NCBI GenBank assembly: GCA_009801015.1 | Contig: VHZZ01011505.1 | Location: 1 to 31,104, forward strand | From: Silene noctiflora | Taxonomy: Eukaryota > Streptophyta > Magnoliopsida > Caryophyllales > Caryophyllaceae | Direction of reading: 5' to 3' | Length of the DNA: 31,104 nucleotides | Part shown: positions 1 through 11,200 of the stretch, one piece after another | Layout of the letters: each line of letters opens with the position of its first letter | Position numbering within the stretch: the first letter of the stretch is position 1 | Notes under the pieces: generated by a model | What the model was told of the DNA's origin: nothing | Database searches by the model: none | The model's input: the letters and a program-made list of their open reading frames with translations, nothing else | Made by a program: the position numbers and the translations under genes

Positions 1-659
1 ACCGGTACACATATGGGTTAGAAATAATGAGATTATTTTTATTTTGCACACTTAAAAACATAATGATATTTTAATATGTAGGCATGCATACCTATAGTCT
101 TGATAAGAAAAAATAAAGGGAAGCATGGGTGCTCTCTCCTCTTCCCATGTGCCGGCTCCTATAGAGGAATAAGAGAGTGTTTTTCTCTTATTGTTTTATT
201 CTTACATATCACAAGTTTTGCATGCCAAATACTTTCCACATTCTCTCTAAAATTAAGATTAGATCTTAAGTTTTATTTTGTTCATTCAAAGCACAAATAA
301 TCCGAAATACATATTATAGTAGTATCAATTTATTTGTGATTTTAAGGTCCTCTTTTACATGGACTAGATCAATTCATGTACTAGAGTTAGAGGGGTTTTG
401 TCTTGGGTTTTCTCCGTTAGAGGGTTTATACACTTGAAGCCTTAAAGGAGGATCATCCATTGTTGATATAAGCTCAAGATCAATCTAAGTAGGTGACTTA
501 GATTGTGCCCATTTAACCGAAAGTTTCAAATGTAAGTGAAAGTTTCTTCTTTGTATGTTTTTGTTATGCATGCAATAAGATCCGTCTAGTTAAGATGTTA
601 ATTAATAAAATCAGTAAGTTCACATACTGTATGTGATTTCCTTCAGAAATGAGGGAAAG
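1..659. other. AT-rich flank, possible outer part of the LTR element
   Basis: No gene is supported here. The short open frames have no recognisable protein. The stretch runs into the GC-rich subrepeats of the LTR-like element that follows, so part of it may be the outer U3 of that element, but I could not find a TG-type 5' terminus with a duplicated target site. Confidence 0.4.
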
Positions 660-1075
660 AGCTGAAGAAGAGTTCCTAGCCGGTGCACAACTGGCAGCCG
701 GCCAGTCGGCTGGGGACCTCCCCCCACTTAACCAGAGCTGAAGGAAGCTTACAGGACCTCCTAGTCGGTGCCCAACCAGCATCCGGCCAGCCGGCTGGGG
801 AGTGCAAGGAGGATGAAAGTTTGAAGACTTTGGGAAAAAACTTACAGAAACTTCTCGGCCGGTAAGGCCATCGGCAGCCGGCTGACCGGCCGTGCATACC
901 TGATGGTTTCAGTTTTCTCAAGAATTCATACAAGGCTCCCAGCTGGTCCGTCCACCGGCAGCCGGCCAACCGGCTGTGCATACCTGGTGACTTCCATTTT
1001 TGCCAAAATTTTACAGAAGACTCCCAGCCGGCACGGCCACCGGCGGTCGGTCAACCGGTTGGGACCACCTGTTAC
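660..1075 (+). repeat. GC-rich ~85-bp tandem subrepeats (five degenerate units)
   Basis: Five copies of a CAGCCGGCCA.CCGGCTG-like core occur at about 695, 780, 875, 959 and 1044, so the spacing is 84-95 bp. The units also share a CATACCTG or GGACC-type tail. The block contrasts sharply with the AT-rich surroundings. It lies just upstream of a TATA box, as U3 enhancer-type repeats do in plant LTRs. Open frames on both strands across it are by-products of the repeat. Confidence 0.75.
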
Positions 1076-2103
1076 GAGTTGAAGCCCATGTTGTAATTTT
1101 GACCCAATTTTGAGACAAACTATAAATACCCCCTCCCTAATTGTAATGACACACTACCCTAGATCTTAGAACCCTAGTTTAAGCATTTCAACTTTTCTTA
1201 ATCAAAACTTTAATCTTTCCTTAATTAATTGTTAATTAGCCTTCAAGTTAGCTTAGGTTTAGCATTAGTTCAATAGTTTACATTTATGTCTTGGGTTGTA
1301 ATTGGAGAAATTGGAGAATCTCTTTGATAATCAATCCAAAGTTTTAAGCGTTACTTATTGTTTGGTACAATTCTCTTCTCTCTTAAGCTAATTAATCATT
1401 AGTTTACATTTTAATTTCATTTTTTACTTGTTGCTTTAAATTACATCATGTTTATTNTTGCACTTATTATGTTTGTCTCAATTTTTTTCATTTGCCCCAT
1501 CATGTGTGAGTAGTTCTCTTCTAGGGTTTAGGGGAATCTTAAGTAGGGGTTTGACTATGAACATGAGTAGTTAACATTTGGGTTTGGGTAAATTGTTTGG
1601 CTTTCATTAACATGCATATAAGGTGTTCGATGAAATGTGTTTGTGAAAGCTCTCACATTTCTTTGACAATTGCTTAACATCTCTTTGAATGAAAGTGAAA
1701 ATGGATGTTTGATAGTGTGTTAATTGTTGAGTTGTGACCAAGGTGAAAGCTTTGTGTTGAACTTTTGGTGACCTAAGAAATTAGTGTCTTATCCTGAGCC
1801 ATTCTTTTACCCAATCCTTGTTTGTTACTCGATCTTGTCTACCTTTCTTAGGTGAACCCGACTACCCTAGTTTTTCATCCATTGTTTTCATCTTAATACT
1901 AGCCAATCTTGTTTTTCTCTTGCTTTATTTGATATTTAGTTAATTGAATCACCTCTATTCTTTGCTTGACTAAACTATTGACTTCAACAAACCGACTATA
2001 CACCACACCATCCCCGTGGATTCGACACCCTACTTCCCTACTACATAGTTAGGTTGTATGGTTAATTTGTTTGATAGGCTTGCGCGATAAAAGCCCGCTA
2101 TCA
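660..2103 (+). mobile_element. LTR-like sequence (solo or truncated LTR, Ty3/gypsy-like)
   Basis: This stretch has the order of an LTR. GC-rich subrepeats (660-1075) precede a TATA-like box (TATAAATA, 1121-1128), then about 970 bp of AT-rich leader-like sequence. The end carries a GTGGATTCGACACCC motif (around 2016-2031) and terminates in CCCGCTATCA at 2103. That ending is of the type I know from plant Ty3/gypsy (Tat/Athila-like) LTRs. No primer-binding site or gag/pol reading frame follows 2103, so it is probably a solo or truncated LTR. The 5' boundary is unresolved; the start given is only where the subrepeats begin. One N lies at 1457. Confidence 0.5.
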
Positions 2104-3660
2104 CTTACCTTAAACAATAAGGACCAAGTTGAGAAGTTGTGATAAATTTTTAAAATAGTGCCTAATTCACCCCATCTTCCTCTTCGGTACTTGGAATCCA
2201 AACCCTTCAGCATATATAACATGTGAAGATCGAGAAAAGCTTATTAGTCACTACAATTCCACTATTTTTGAAGGTAGTTATTATTCCAATTTCTTTTTTG
2301 ATATGATGATGATTTATTGATTTTTTTTTTGTGTAATTTTGATGGTTATATTTGATTTGTCATAATCTTTCTTTTGGTGCCACATTATTTTCATTACTTT
2401 TTAGTATCTATATATACGCGTATTTACATACATATGAGTATTTCTTTGGTAGGATGAACTTTATATTTCACATAGAATATAAGCTCATTACATATGATTC
2501 TAACTTTCTCATATATTTTTTTCGTTTATTACAGATTTGTTATAGAATCATGAGTATACAATACCATGTTGGAATTTCAAGCACTATGGTTTGCGAATTC
2601 ATTGGATCTTTGAATAATCATTTCATTTTGTTAATTGTTGTATTTTACATAATTCCCATTGAATTTTTTTTTTGTTGATAGATTTTTTTTTACTTGAGTG
2701 AAATCGCTATGTTTTGTTTGGTTTTGTTGTTATATCTCTTGATATAAAATAAATATACCCTTTTCTAAGTATATAAAGTAAATATTTACACTACAAATAA
2801 CTCTATCCATCACATTTCTTTATGTTTCTTAAATCCAAACTAAATAAAAGAAGACAATAAAAATGAAATAGGTGAGTATTAGAATAATTTTGAAATAATC
2901 GCACTATGAATCTATAAAGATCGAGTAATCTTTTTTTTTTTAAATGTTATGTTAACATATCCTTATTTTTTTTTCCAGTTGTAAAGGCGTCAACGGGGTT
3001 ATGGATAGTGACAAGTTTGAAGCAAATTTCAATTTAACTATGATGATATAATCACGAATTCACAAGCTACCAATTGGATATGGTGTCCTTGACATAAAAG
3101 CCATAAATCGCGGCCTTTTGGAAGTACAATTCGGAGACAATAATGGTCTTTGTGCTATGTAATCAATTTCTTACAATAAAGTTAAACTAGACCAACTTGG
3201 AGCTTAGTTCCATTCATCAATGTGCTCCGCAAGCTCAGTTCAATTTCCTCAATTCACTTTGCTTTGACATTATCATAAAATCATGTAGTGGAACATTTTT
3301 TTACACTGTCATGATCAAATATTGCGTGAGAATGAATAATGCTTAATTATTTAAGTCTTAGATATTTGTATTTGGGATTAAAGATTTGGAGGGGAAACAT
3401 TGATCCATCTTCACACATGAGAAAGTAAGAAAATGGTCAGACCATTGATTTTTATCACCGGAGGTACCAATTTTGGAGTATTAAACATAAAAAATGGATT
3501 TACAAGGGAGTGTTATACAAATTTTGAAATAAAATGCAACGTTTTACAAAGACTAAATTATAAAAGGGTTTGTTTAACAAATGATCCATATAAAAAGTCT
3601 AGAATATAAATAAAACAGATGTATGGAGAACAACAAAAGAGAAAAAAATCACATGTTATA
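2104..3660. other. AT-rich intergenic stretch, no gene seen
   Basis: Mostly AT-rich sequence with homopolymer T runs (for example about 2318-2330 and 2930-2942). The open frame near 2352-2678 is low-complexity and unlike a protein. A short frame around 3062-3163 reads like degraded coding sequence but I do not recognise it. The stretch may be the body of the Helitron whose 3' end follows at 3695. Confidence 0.5.
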
Positions 3661-3666
3661 ACTGCT

Positions 3667-3695
3667 CCGCGAATTTCGCGGGCAACAAAACTAGT
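3667..3695 (+). mobile_element. Helitron-type 3' end (hairpin + CTAGT)
   Basis: A near-perfect palindrome CCGCGAATTTCGCGG (3667-3681) is followed nine bases later by CTAGT (3691-3695). A short GC-rich hairpin just before CTRR-T is the established 3' signature of Helitrons. The element body should lie to the left. I could not fix a 5' TC end, so its length is unknown. Confidence 0.6.
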
Positions 3696-3924
3696 TGTTT
3701 AATAAAAAAATCTAAATACTCAAATTATTAGTTATTATGCAAATTTAATAACATTTTTTTTTTCATTATAAACCATTGAATGTCATGACAATATTATATT
3801 TGTTATTCTCTGTTTGACTGTCATATAATTCTTTAATATCGATTTTAAATGAAATTTTTTTCCCTAAAATTTAAACCATTTGTATTAGAGGTAGACATGT
3901 TGTACATTAAAACATTATTCTCTA

Positions 3925-4183
3925 GTCTCTCTCATCCAAACCAAAGGTTACATTTGATTTTATTACGTTTGTCGAGGCGCGTTTTGCAATCTGAATATCT
4001 TTAGTTACACATTATTAAAAATTATAAAAACTTGATATTCTTATAGCATTCATGGCGATGAATCAAACAAGGTCTCGCATGACTATGTTTTCTCTTATAC
4101 ATTATTAACAATACTAAAGATTCTCTACAATTATGAATAGTGTCAAAAAGTCAAATGTAACATTTGGTTTGGATGAGAGGGAG
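3925..4183. mobile_element. Stowaway-like MITE with TA target duplication
   Basis: The two ends are inverted repeats of about 40 bp. Each contains CTCATCCAAACCAAA followed by (G/T)GTTACATTTGA when read inward. TA dinucleotides flank both ends (3923-3924 and 4184-4185). Length is 259 bp. Size, TA duplication and the CTCCCTC-type right terminus fit Tc1/mariner-derived Stowaway MITEs. It lies upstream of the gene promoter. Confidence 0.75.
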
Positions 4184-4261
4184 TATAATATTGTACTGTC
4201 AAATTAATTGATGTTGTAACAATAAAATTTTAAAAGCTTATTTATATATTCAATTTATATA

Positions 4262-4292
4262 CTCGTGAAAGTTTGCACGGGTATAAGCTAGT
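4262..4292 (+). mobile_element. Second Helitron-type 3' end (hairpin + CTAGT)
   Basis: A 6-bp stem (CTCGTG at 4262-4267 pairing with CACGGG at 4276-4281, one G-U pair) is followed by TATAAG and CTAGT (4288-4292). The geometry matches the end at 3695 and the inverted one at 26447. The Stowaway-like MITE would lie within this element if its 5' end is to the left of 3925. Confidence 0.55.
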
Positions 4293-4299
4293 GCAAAAA

Positions 4300-4690
4300 T
4301 TCTTATTTTAGATGGACCATTTTTGTTTTTCCAAATAGACGACATTTTGCCTTCATTTTATGGCCAAATGTAACCACAAAGCCACAAAGGTCCACAATGG
4401 TTCACAATAACTTATTTTCTCCGTCTAATTATTTCATACCAAAATAGTCCGTCTTAAGTTTGACCTCTAAAGTGGTAAACCAAAGACTTTATAAACAAAT
4501 GAACGTGATCGTAAATGGGAAGAGGAAGAGCTTACTTTGTCAATTCTGTTGGATCTTCCTTCATCAACACACATCTAATTTCAATACCATAATCCTTAAT
4601 TCAACAGTATATTGCATACGAGATTATATATAGAACGAAGCACAACATTGGAATGCAACAGTTTTGTTGATTGTTGATCAAACAACAAAA
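4300..4690 (+). promoter_or_regulatory. BIG5: Probable promoter and 5' leader of the BIG5-type gene
   Basis: This is the last stretch between the Helitron-like end and the start codon. A TATATATA box lies at 4624-4631, about 60 nt before the ATG, which would give a short leader; transcription could also start further upstream. A fragment resembling one Stowaway terminus (CTCCGTCTAATTATTTCAT, from about 4420) sits in it. There is no upstream in-frame ATG. The start context AACAAAAATGGCG is good for plants. The transcription start cannot be read from sequence alone. Confidence 0.4.
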
Positions 4691-4799
4691 ATGGCGGGTG
4701 CAGCAGGTGGATTTGTCACCAGGGCATTTCAGTCTATGCTCAAAGAATCCTCTGCTAAAAAGTTTACTACCCTTCATTCTGCTATTCAATCTTATCTGG
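4691..4799 (+). CDS. BIG5: BIG5-like exon 1 (start codon, DCB N-terminus)
   Basis: Encodes residues 1-36, starting [13 protein letters not shown] as BIG5 proteins do. It ends after the first base of an Asp codon at donor G|GTTTGT. The first ATG of the frame is used. Confidence 0.95.
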
Positions 4800-7700
4800 G
4801 TTTGTACCCTTTTATTTTTTATTTATTTGATTGTAATTCTAATGTTTATTGGATTTGTTTCTGGTCATCAATTCATGATTTTGGGACGACTGTGTTTGTT
4901 TAGATGGCATTAAGGAGGAGAAGAAACAACCCGTGTCCGAGGCGACAAAGAGGTTAGATTCTTGATCAGATTGTTTTGTATAGTTGTTTTATTGTACTGT
5001 TAAAAATGTCTTACTTACAAAAGTGAATAGATTAATTGGTTCCCCAAATTTTCATTTGTGACGGTCCGCGGTCTTATGATAATCATATGAGGGTCGAAAT
5101 GGGGTAGTTACTTTCAACTGATTGGGTTAGTGGGTGTATGATTGGAATTTTACATGGGTTGGTCTACTGATTGATTTGGTTAAGGGAAGTTGTTAAAAGG
5201 TCAATTTCACTGGTTTCAAGTTTGTTTGTAATGCTTATAAGTAAAGATATAGGCGCCATTATGATCAAACAATAGAAATTATGGATCGATTGACCTCTTG
5301 AAGCGATTTTGCAAAAGAAGAAAGGTATCACATTGAACTAGCCAAATGTGACGTTCCTAGATTCCCCTTGTGGATTGATTGACCTCTTGAAGCTAGAAAA
5401 ATAAGTAGAACAACTCAGTAAAATCCTTGTGTGTAGGGTTTCGGAAGGTTTAATTGTATGCAACATTTGCTGTTATAGTGGAAATGCTGTTTCTGAGAGT
5501 TCTGATAATTTATTAGAGCTACAAAATTCCTTAATAAGAAGTAAAAACTGGCTGGAGAATTGACTTTTATTAACACAAAAGGATTTACTATTTAGTCTAT
5601 CGCGGATGCAATCTTGATTTTCACGAACTTCTCTTACTTACTTGTCCTTTTAAATCGTACTTTAGGGTTGGGCGGGAGGAGACGATTATAGGGGTAAAGC
5701 TTTATTATATATGATGATTGACACAACATTAAAGTGAAGAAATAATTCCATTTTGGTGCCCTGAGGTTTGGGCTAATTCCACTTAGGTGCCCTGAGTTTT
5801 CACTTATTTGTTGACCTAACATCCGAGTCATTATCAACTTTGGTAACCTGACTACCGAAAAATTTCTTTCTCTGGACTTTGGAGCCTTAGAGTAAAATAT
5901 TGTCAAAATTTATCTAAATTAGTGGCGTTTTCAGCATAATAAAGTGCGAAAGTGAACATTTGAGTACATAATTAGGTGGAATTTCTTGTGACTGTGTGAA
6001 AACTACAGCTGCCCCATTCCGATAGATTGTTTTCATTTTTCAACGTCCCCCTCACATATTTTGATTAATTGTAAACGACCTATTAGAATGGAGAGAGTAA
6101 TTTATTATTTACTTGCACGATATGTTATTTCCATCATATTTTGGTGATATTACACTTTAGTTCGTTAAAATGGGAAATAGCCCAAACCTCTGTATGCGAA
6201 AGTGGAATTAGTGAAACATCTTGGCAGTAAAGTGAACTTGCCCAGGCCTCAGGTACCAAAGTGAAAATTTCCCTTAAATTTTGATTTATTTTATTATCTC
6301 ACAAAAAGTGACATGTTTTTAATCTAGAAGAATGAGCTATGTTGCTGTATGATTGGGTGCTAGGATGATGACAACCTCGGTGTTGTTAACTGAGACTTCT
6401 TTCAACATGGGGAAGCTGCCAATCGTAGTGCTGGCTACCAGCATATTTCTTTATCCAATTCGAAGGCTTGGAGCCTCATTTGAGAATTGACACCTTGCTT
6501 TTGTTATCCTCTTTCATTTTCGTTTAGTGAACCTGGATCTGGTGAAGCTGTTGACAAGCAGAAGGTGGATCATGAAATCCCTCATGCCTCTGTGGAGTCA
6601 AAACATGCTGGACAGACAGTTCAAGCCAATGTCTCTATTACAGCAGCCTTGTCCAACGCGGGACACACATTAGAAGAAGCTGAAGCGGAGCTTGTTCTTA
6701 GCCCACTCCGAATTGCATTCGAGACTAAAAATATGAAAATTGTAGAACTAGCATTGGATTGTTTTCATGTATGTGTCTTTTGTTCCATTTCAATAATCTT
6801 AGATGTTATCTACCTCAAACAATCGGTCACTCAGTTTAAGATCCATATATATGTTATGCTTGAGAATTTGTCACTTTTTGGCTGAAAACATCTACTGTAT
6901 TCTGTATTGGTTTTGAACTTTTAACTAATTTCCTTATATCGTTCATTTGGATCAGAAACTAATTGCTTATGACCATTTGGAGGGTGATCCTGGGTTGGAT
7001 GGTGGAAAGAATGCTGCTTTGTTTGCTGACATTCTGAGCAGGATTTGCAGTTGTGTTGAAAATTCATCCTCTGACAGGCATGTTACATTCCATATAAGCC
7101 TCTATAGGTGATGTTACTGGACCGATTGCTTGTACTTACTTATCACATGTCTGTTATTGCAGTACTGTTTTGCAAGTACTGAAAGCACTTTTGACTGCAA
7201 TCGCTTCAACAAAATTCAGAGGTATGCGAAAGATCCTTTTGACATTCGTCAGGCTATCTGCTTGAATATCGCTCTAACTATTAATACTTACTGTGCATTT
7301 GTTTGATGGGGGAGCTCTTGTGGGAAAATGGGAAGAGCTCTATATGCATAAATATACTTGTGTGTTATGCGCTTTGAATTAGAAGCTTAGTTCACTCTGT
7401 TGCTTGTATTCTTGTTGAGTTGAGTCTCTCAATGCATAGATCTTTATTTTTTTAATGATGTCATTGATGTGAAAGTGAAATCATAATAGACATGGCAAAA
7501 ATGACACGACTCAAGTCAACCCAAGACCAGTATTTGACACAAATATGACCTGGCCCGAGCTTTGTTGGACCCTAGACCATCTGACCCACAATTGACTTGA
7601 TCCAAATTTCCTAAAATTGCTAACATTTTAAATCATATTTAAAATGATCTACTATTCCCATATAAATAAATAATTTTGTAAACCACTCTATTTTAGTCAA

Positions 7701-8182
7701 ATTTTTACTAGTGACCCGACAGGACATCGGAAATGTGAATTTACCCAGCCCAAAATGTGTAACAGACCCAAAATGACTCAACCAAAACTGACCTGACCCG
7801 AGTGACCTATCACCAAGCATTGTTAGTGAATAATTCCGAAGAAAGATTTAGAGTGCGTTAGATTGTATTTATTGGTGTTATTTCACTTGTCTGTAGATGC
7901 TTTAGAAAAATAATTTCTCCTTTCTGACTGATTTTTGTATGAATGGTGATAATCAGGTGTCCCCATATAGAGGATTCCCTTAAATTACTAATCAACTAGA
8001 AGCTACAAAACTATTATGCTCCTTTGTTAGAATTGTTTCTGTTTCTGTTTCCTTTTTAGATGTACCAAGTGGCAGTCCTGAATTACTAATGTTTGCTTTT
8101 ACTGCAGTGCATGGTGAACCTTTGCTCGGGGTGATAAGAGTTTGTTACAATATAGCTCTAAACAGGTAATCCCTACAACTCT

Positions 8183-8236
<54 letters not shown>

Positions 8237-11200
8237 CTTCTTAGCAAGGTTGATAAGGTTGGCTTAGTTCAAGGAAGTGTGTCTAGGCGCAAGACTCACT
8301 ACGGCACTAGCCAAGGAACACCTTAGGCATTAGGTGTGCCAAGTACTTAAGGCAGAGAGGTTTGATGCGCGAGCAATAATGTTGAAACTACAAATTTGTT
8401 TATGAAAACAGTGGGTCTCGTGTGGATGACGTGTGCACCTATACCTCACTCCTCGTCATGCCGGCCCTCGTTGTCTAAGTGCTTCTTGCACCTTTTAAAC
8501 TAAGAAGGATAGATATTTTTTGCAGTCATAGCTTATCAGTGTAAGTGTGTAACCACCTTAATGACTGGGCTGCCATGACCAAGAACCTCTGCATGGGGAC
8601 ACCTGATTATCACCATTGGGTATCCTTCTTGGTGGTTTCAGCTTCCCAACACCCTCCAGGTTGTGGAGAGGCTGGCACATAGTGCTTCTCATCTTTTCCA
8701 ATAACATAATTTTATCTCCATGCTGGGACATCTTATTTTTATACCTCCTAATTATATGGTAGTTTACCCCTAGCGTAAGGCTACAAATATAATTGTCCAA
8801 TAGTACTTGATCTGATCTGAAGATGTTTCATATGACGTTATTATGCTGTCAGTAAAAGCCCTATGAATCAAGCTACATCAAAAGCTATGTTGACTCAAAT
8901 GGTTAGCATTATATTCCAGAGAATGGAATCTGATTTGGTACGTAATCTATGATACTCATATCTTGTTATCTTATTGTTTCTAATTAAACGTAAACTCATA
9001 TGCCGAATTGTGGAAAATTGTCCCTTTGGCTATTTGGTGGCGCAATTGGCCGTATTTTTGATTATGTTGTCTCTTTATACCAATATTTCATGTTTCATTT
9101 TTTGAAGCTTTATATATTTGGAGTCATATACTCCATCCTAGTCGAAACCTGAATTTTCCAAATTTGGTAGATAAGATTATGCATGATTTTTTTTTTTGGT
9201 GAAAAAGGTAAGCTTATATTAATCAATCAAAGGACATTCCAATTACATCACATTTTGCAACATTTTTGCCATAAAGCACAGACACTAATCAGGCCAGATA
9301 AACAAAACAAGGCCTATCATCCACCTAACTCCTTGCTCCACTCTTCATCCTTCTTTCACTCTTGGTTGCCGTGATCAGAATCTCCGGTCTTTGCAAGAAA
9401 TTTTGTAGCCTACAGGTGTTCCTCGATCACCAAATATGATACATTAAGGACAAGATATAAGTAGCCTTCGACCTTTTAATTTCAACAGACCTGAACCTCT
9501 TCCTCAATCACCAATATGCATGATGGTTTGAGAGCGTATTTATTCTCTTCTCATTATGTATATGGGTGTCGCATTAGGATGTATCTTTGTTTACTGTGGT
9601 CACCCCCATCGTGTCTTTTTTGTGGATGACAACACCTGAGTGATATCTCTTGTACATGGATGTCACTCCCTTATTGTCCATTATTTAATATTATATCGTT
9701 CTTATCAAAATAAATTTATACATAAACTCATTCCAGTTATCTTTTTGTTCCTATTTATACACGGAGGAGAATTACTCTCTTTCAGAGTTACATTTATCTA
9801 TATGACAAGCTACGTTTGGAAGTAGGTTTGTGCTGATTGTAATTATGTTTTGTGACTTTATTCAGAATGTCAGTCATGCCTCAAAAGAGTTCCAGGATCA
9901 CTGTTTTGACGCACTTGCAGGTGATACTTCTATAAGTAGTCCTACATCAAACATAGAAGTCAGCTCACTTGAAGATATGATTCCTCAAAACCTGGTAAAA
10001 GATGCATCTCTTGCATCCATAGAGGAACTGCATAAGCTTGCAGGTGGCGCTGATATAACGGTGCGTATTTGAAAATTGACTCAGTAGCTTCCCGTGGTTG
10101 CTTTGTGTAGTTTACATCAAACTTTCTCCTTCTCATGGGTCTTCTTGCTGGATTTTAAAATGGATTTAAATTGAACCAGGGTTTGGAGATCATGCTGGAC
10201 AAGGCAGTACATCTTGAAAACGTAGAAAAGATAAAACTGTAAGTGCTATTCTGAGGTGTTAGAATTTTATTCGTACTCTCCATTCCTTTTGTGCATTGTT
10301 TTGCATTGGTAATGTAATGACGTAATGTCAACCTTGATAAAACTGTAAAAGCAATTACAAGGTGTTTGATTTTTATTCTTACTCTCTTTTCCCATTTGTA
10401 TGCTGTTGCACATTGGTAATGTAATCATCAATTTTATTTTTGACAAGTGGGCTGGATCTTGAGAGTATGAGTATCGGGCATCGTGATGCTCTTCTGCTAT
10501 TTCGTACTCTTTGCAAGGTTTGTGTCATAACCGACTAGCTTATTGATATGTAATTTGAAGGTTTGTTGGCTCATTTATGTTTCTTTGGTTTCTGCAGATG
10601 GGTGTGAAGGCCGACAATGACATAATGGCGACAAAGACAAGTATTCTGTCTCTGGAACTTTTACAGGTTATTTCGGACAGTAAATCGTAGGTTCTTTTTT
10701 AATAACTTTTGCAGGTTATTTCAGACAGTGATTCGTAGGTTCTTTCTTTGAGTATCTCGTTACTTAATTTGGTTAGGTGTTTTCTTGGTTATAGTAGTCC
10801 TCATTATATTTGATTTCTTAATTTTTTGAATTACCGGATTTCTGTTTACTCTTAGCCTTGTAGTTTTCTCTTTGTTTCTATCAATATTTTCCTTTTGATG
10901 GCAAGTAAACAACAATTCATTTTAGTCTGTTAGCGCACCCCAAGTGATCAAGTCTTTGTTGTTGCTGTGTTTGCAATATACTTAACGACAACTCAAAAGA
11001 GTCTCTATACACTCTTTCGGTTATACCCCAAATTTATTTACCCTTCAATGCATTCTTATCACCCTCTCACCAGCACTACCATGTCACACTCCAGCTAATT
11101 TCGTCAAGCTCTGTGGAAGTGTCTACCAAGTTCATTATAAAGAAGGGGCTGTTGTACTCTTATGCTTTTTTGCCTTGTTTCCTGGAGGCTGGATCGAATC

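Larger units (their letters stand above)
4953..6527. other. Intron 2 (1575 bp) with nested MITEs
   Basis: The first 780 bp hold nothing I recognise. The TIR element at 5737-6273, with a small Stowaway-like MITE inside it, occupies the centre. The last 250 bp before the acceptor at 6527 are plain sequence. Confidence 0.7.

Noticed and set aside
564..981. Open frames on both strands across the GC-rich block
   Set aside because: They follow the ~85-bp repeat period, overlap each other on opposite strands and have no protein-like composition.
2352..2678. 108-codon plus-strand frame
   Set aside because: AT-driven, rich in Phe/Ile/Tyr, no family resemblance and no gene context.
3062..3163. Possible captured gene fragment in a Helitron body
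   Set aside because: A short frame reads plausibly (HKLPIGYGVLDIKA...) but I do not recognise a family, so it is not annotated as a pseudogene.
7500..7820. GACCC-rich minus-strand frame as a gene
   Set aside because: Same repeat character as two blocks in intron 30; lies inside intron 5.
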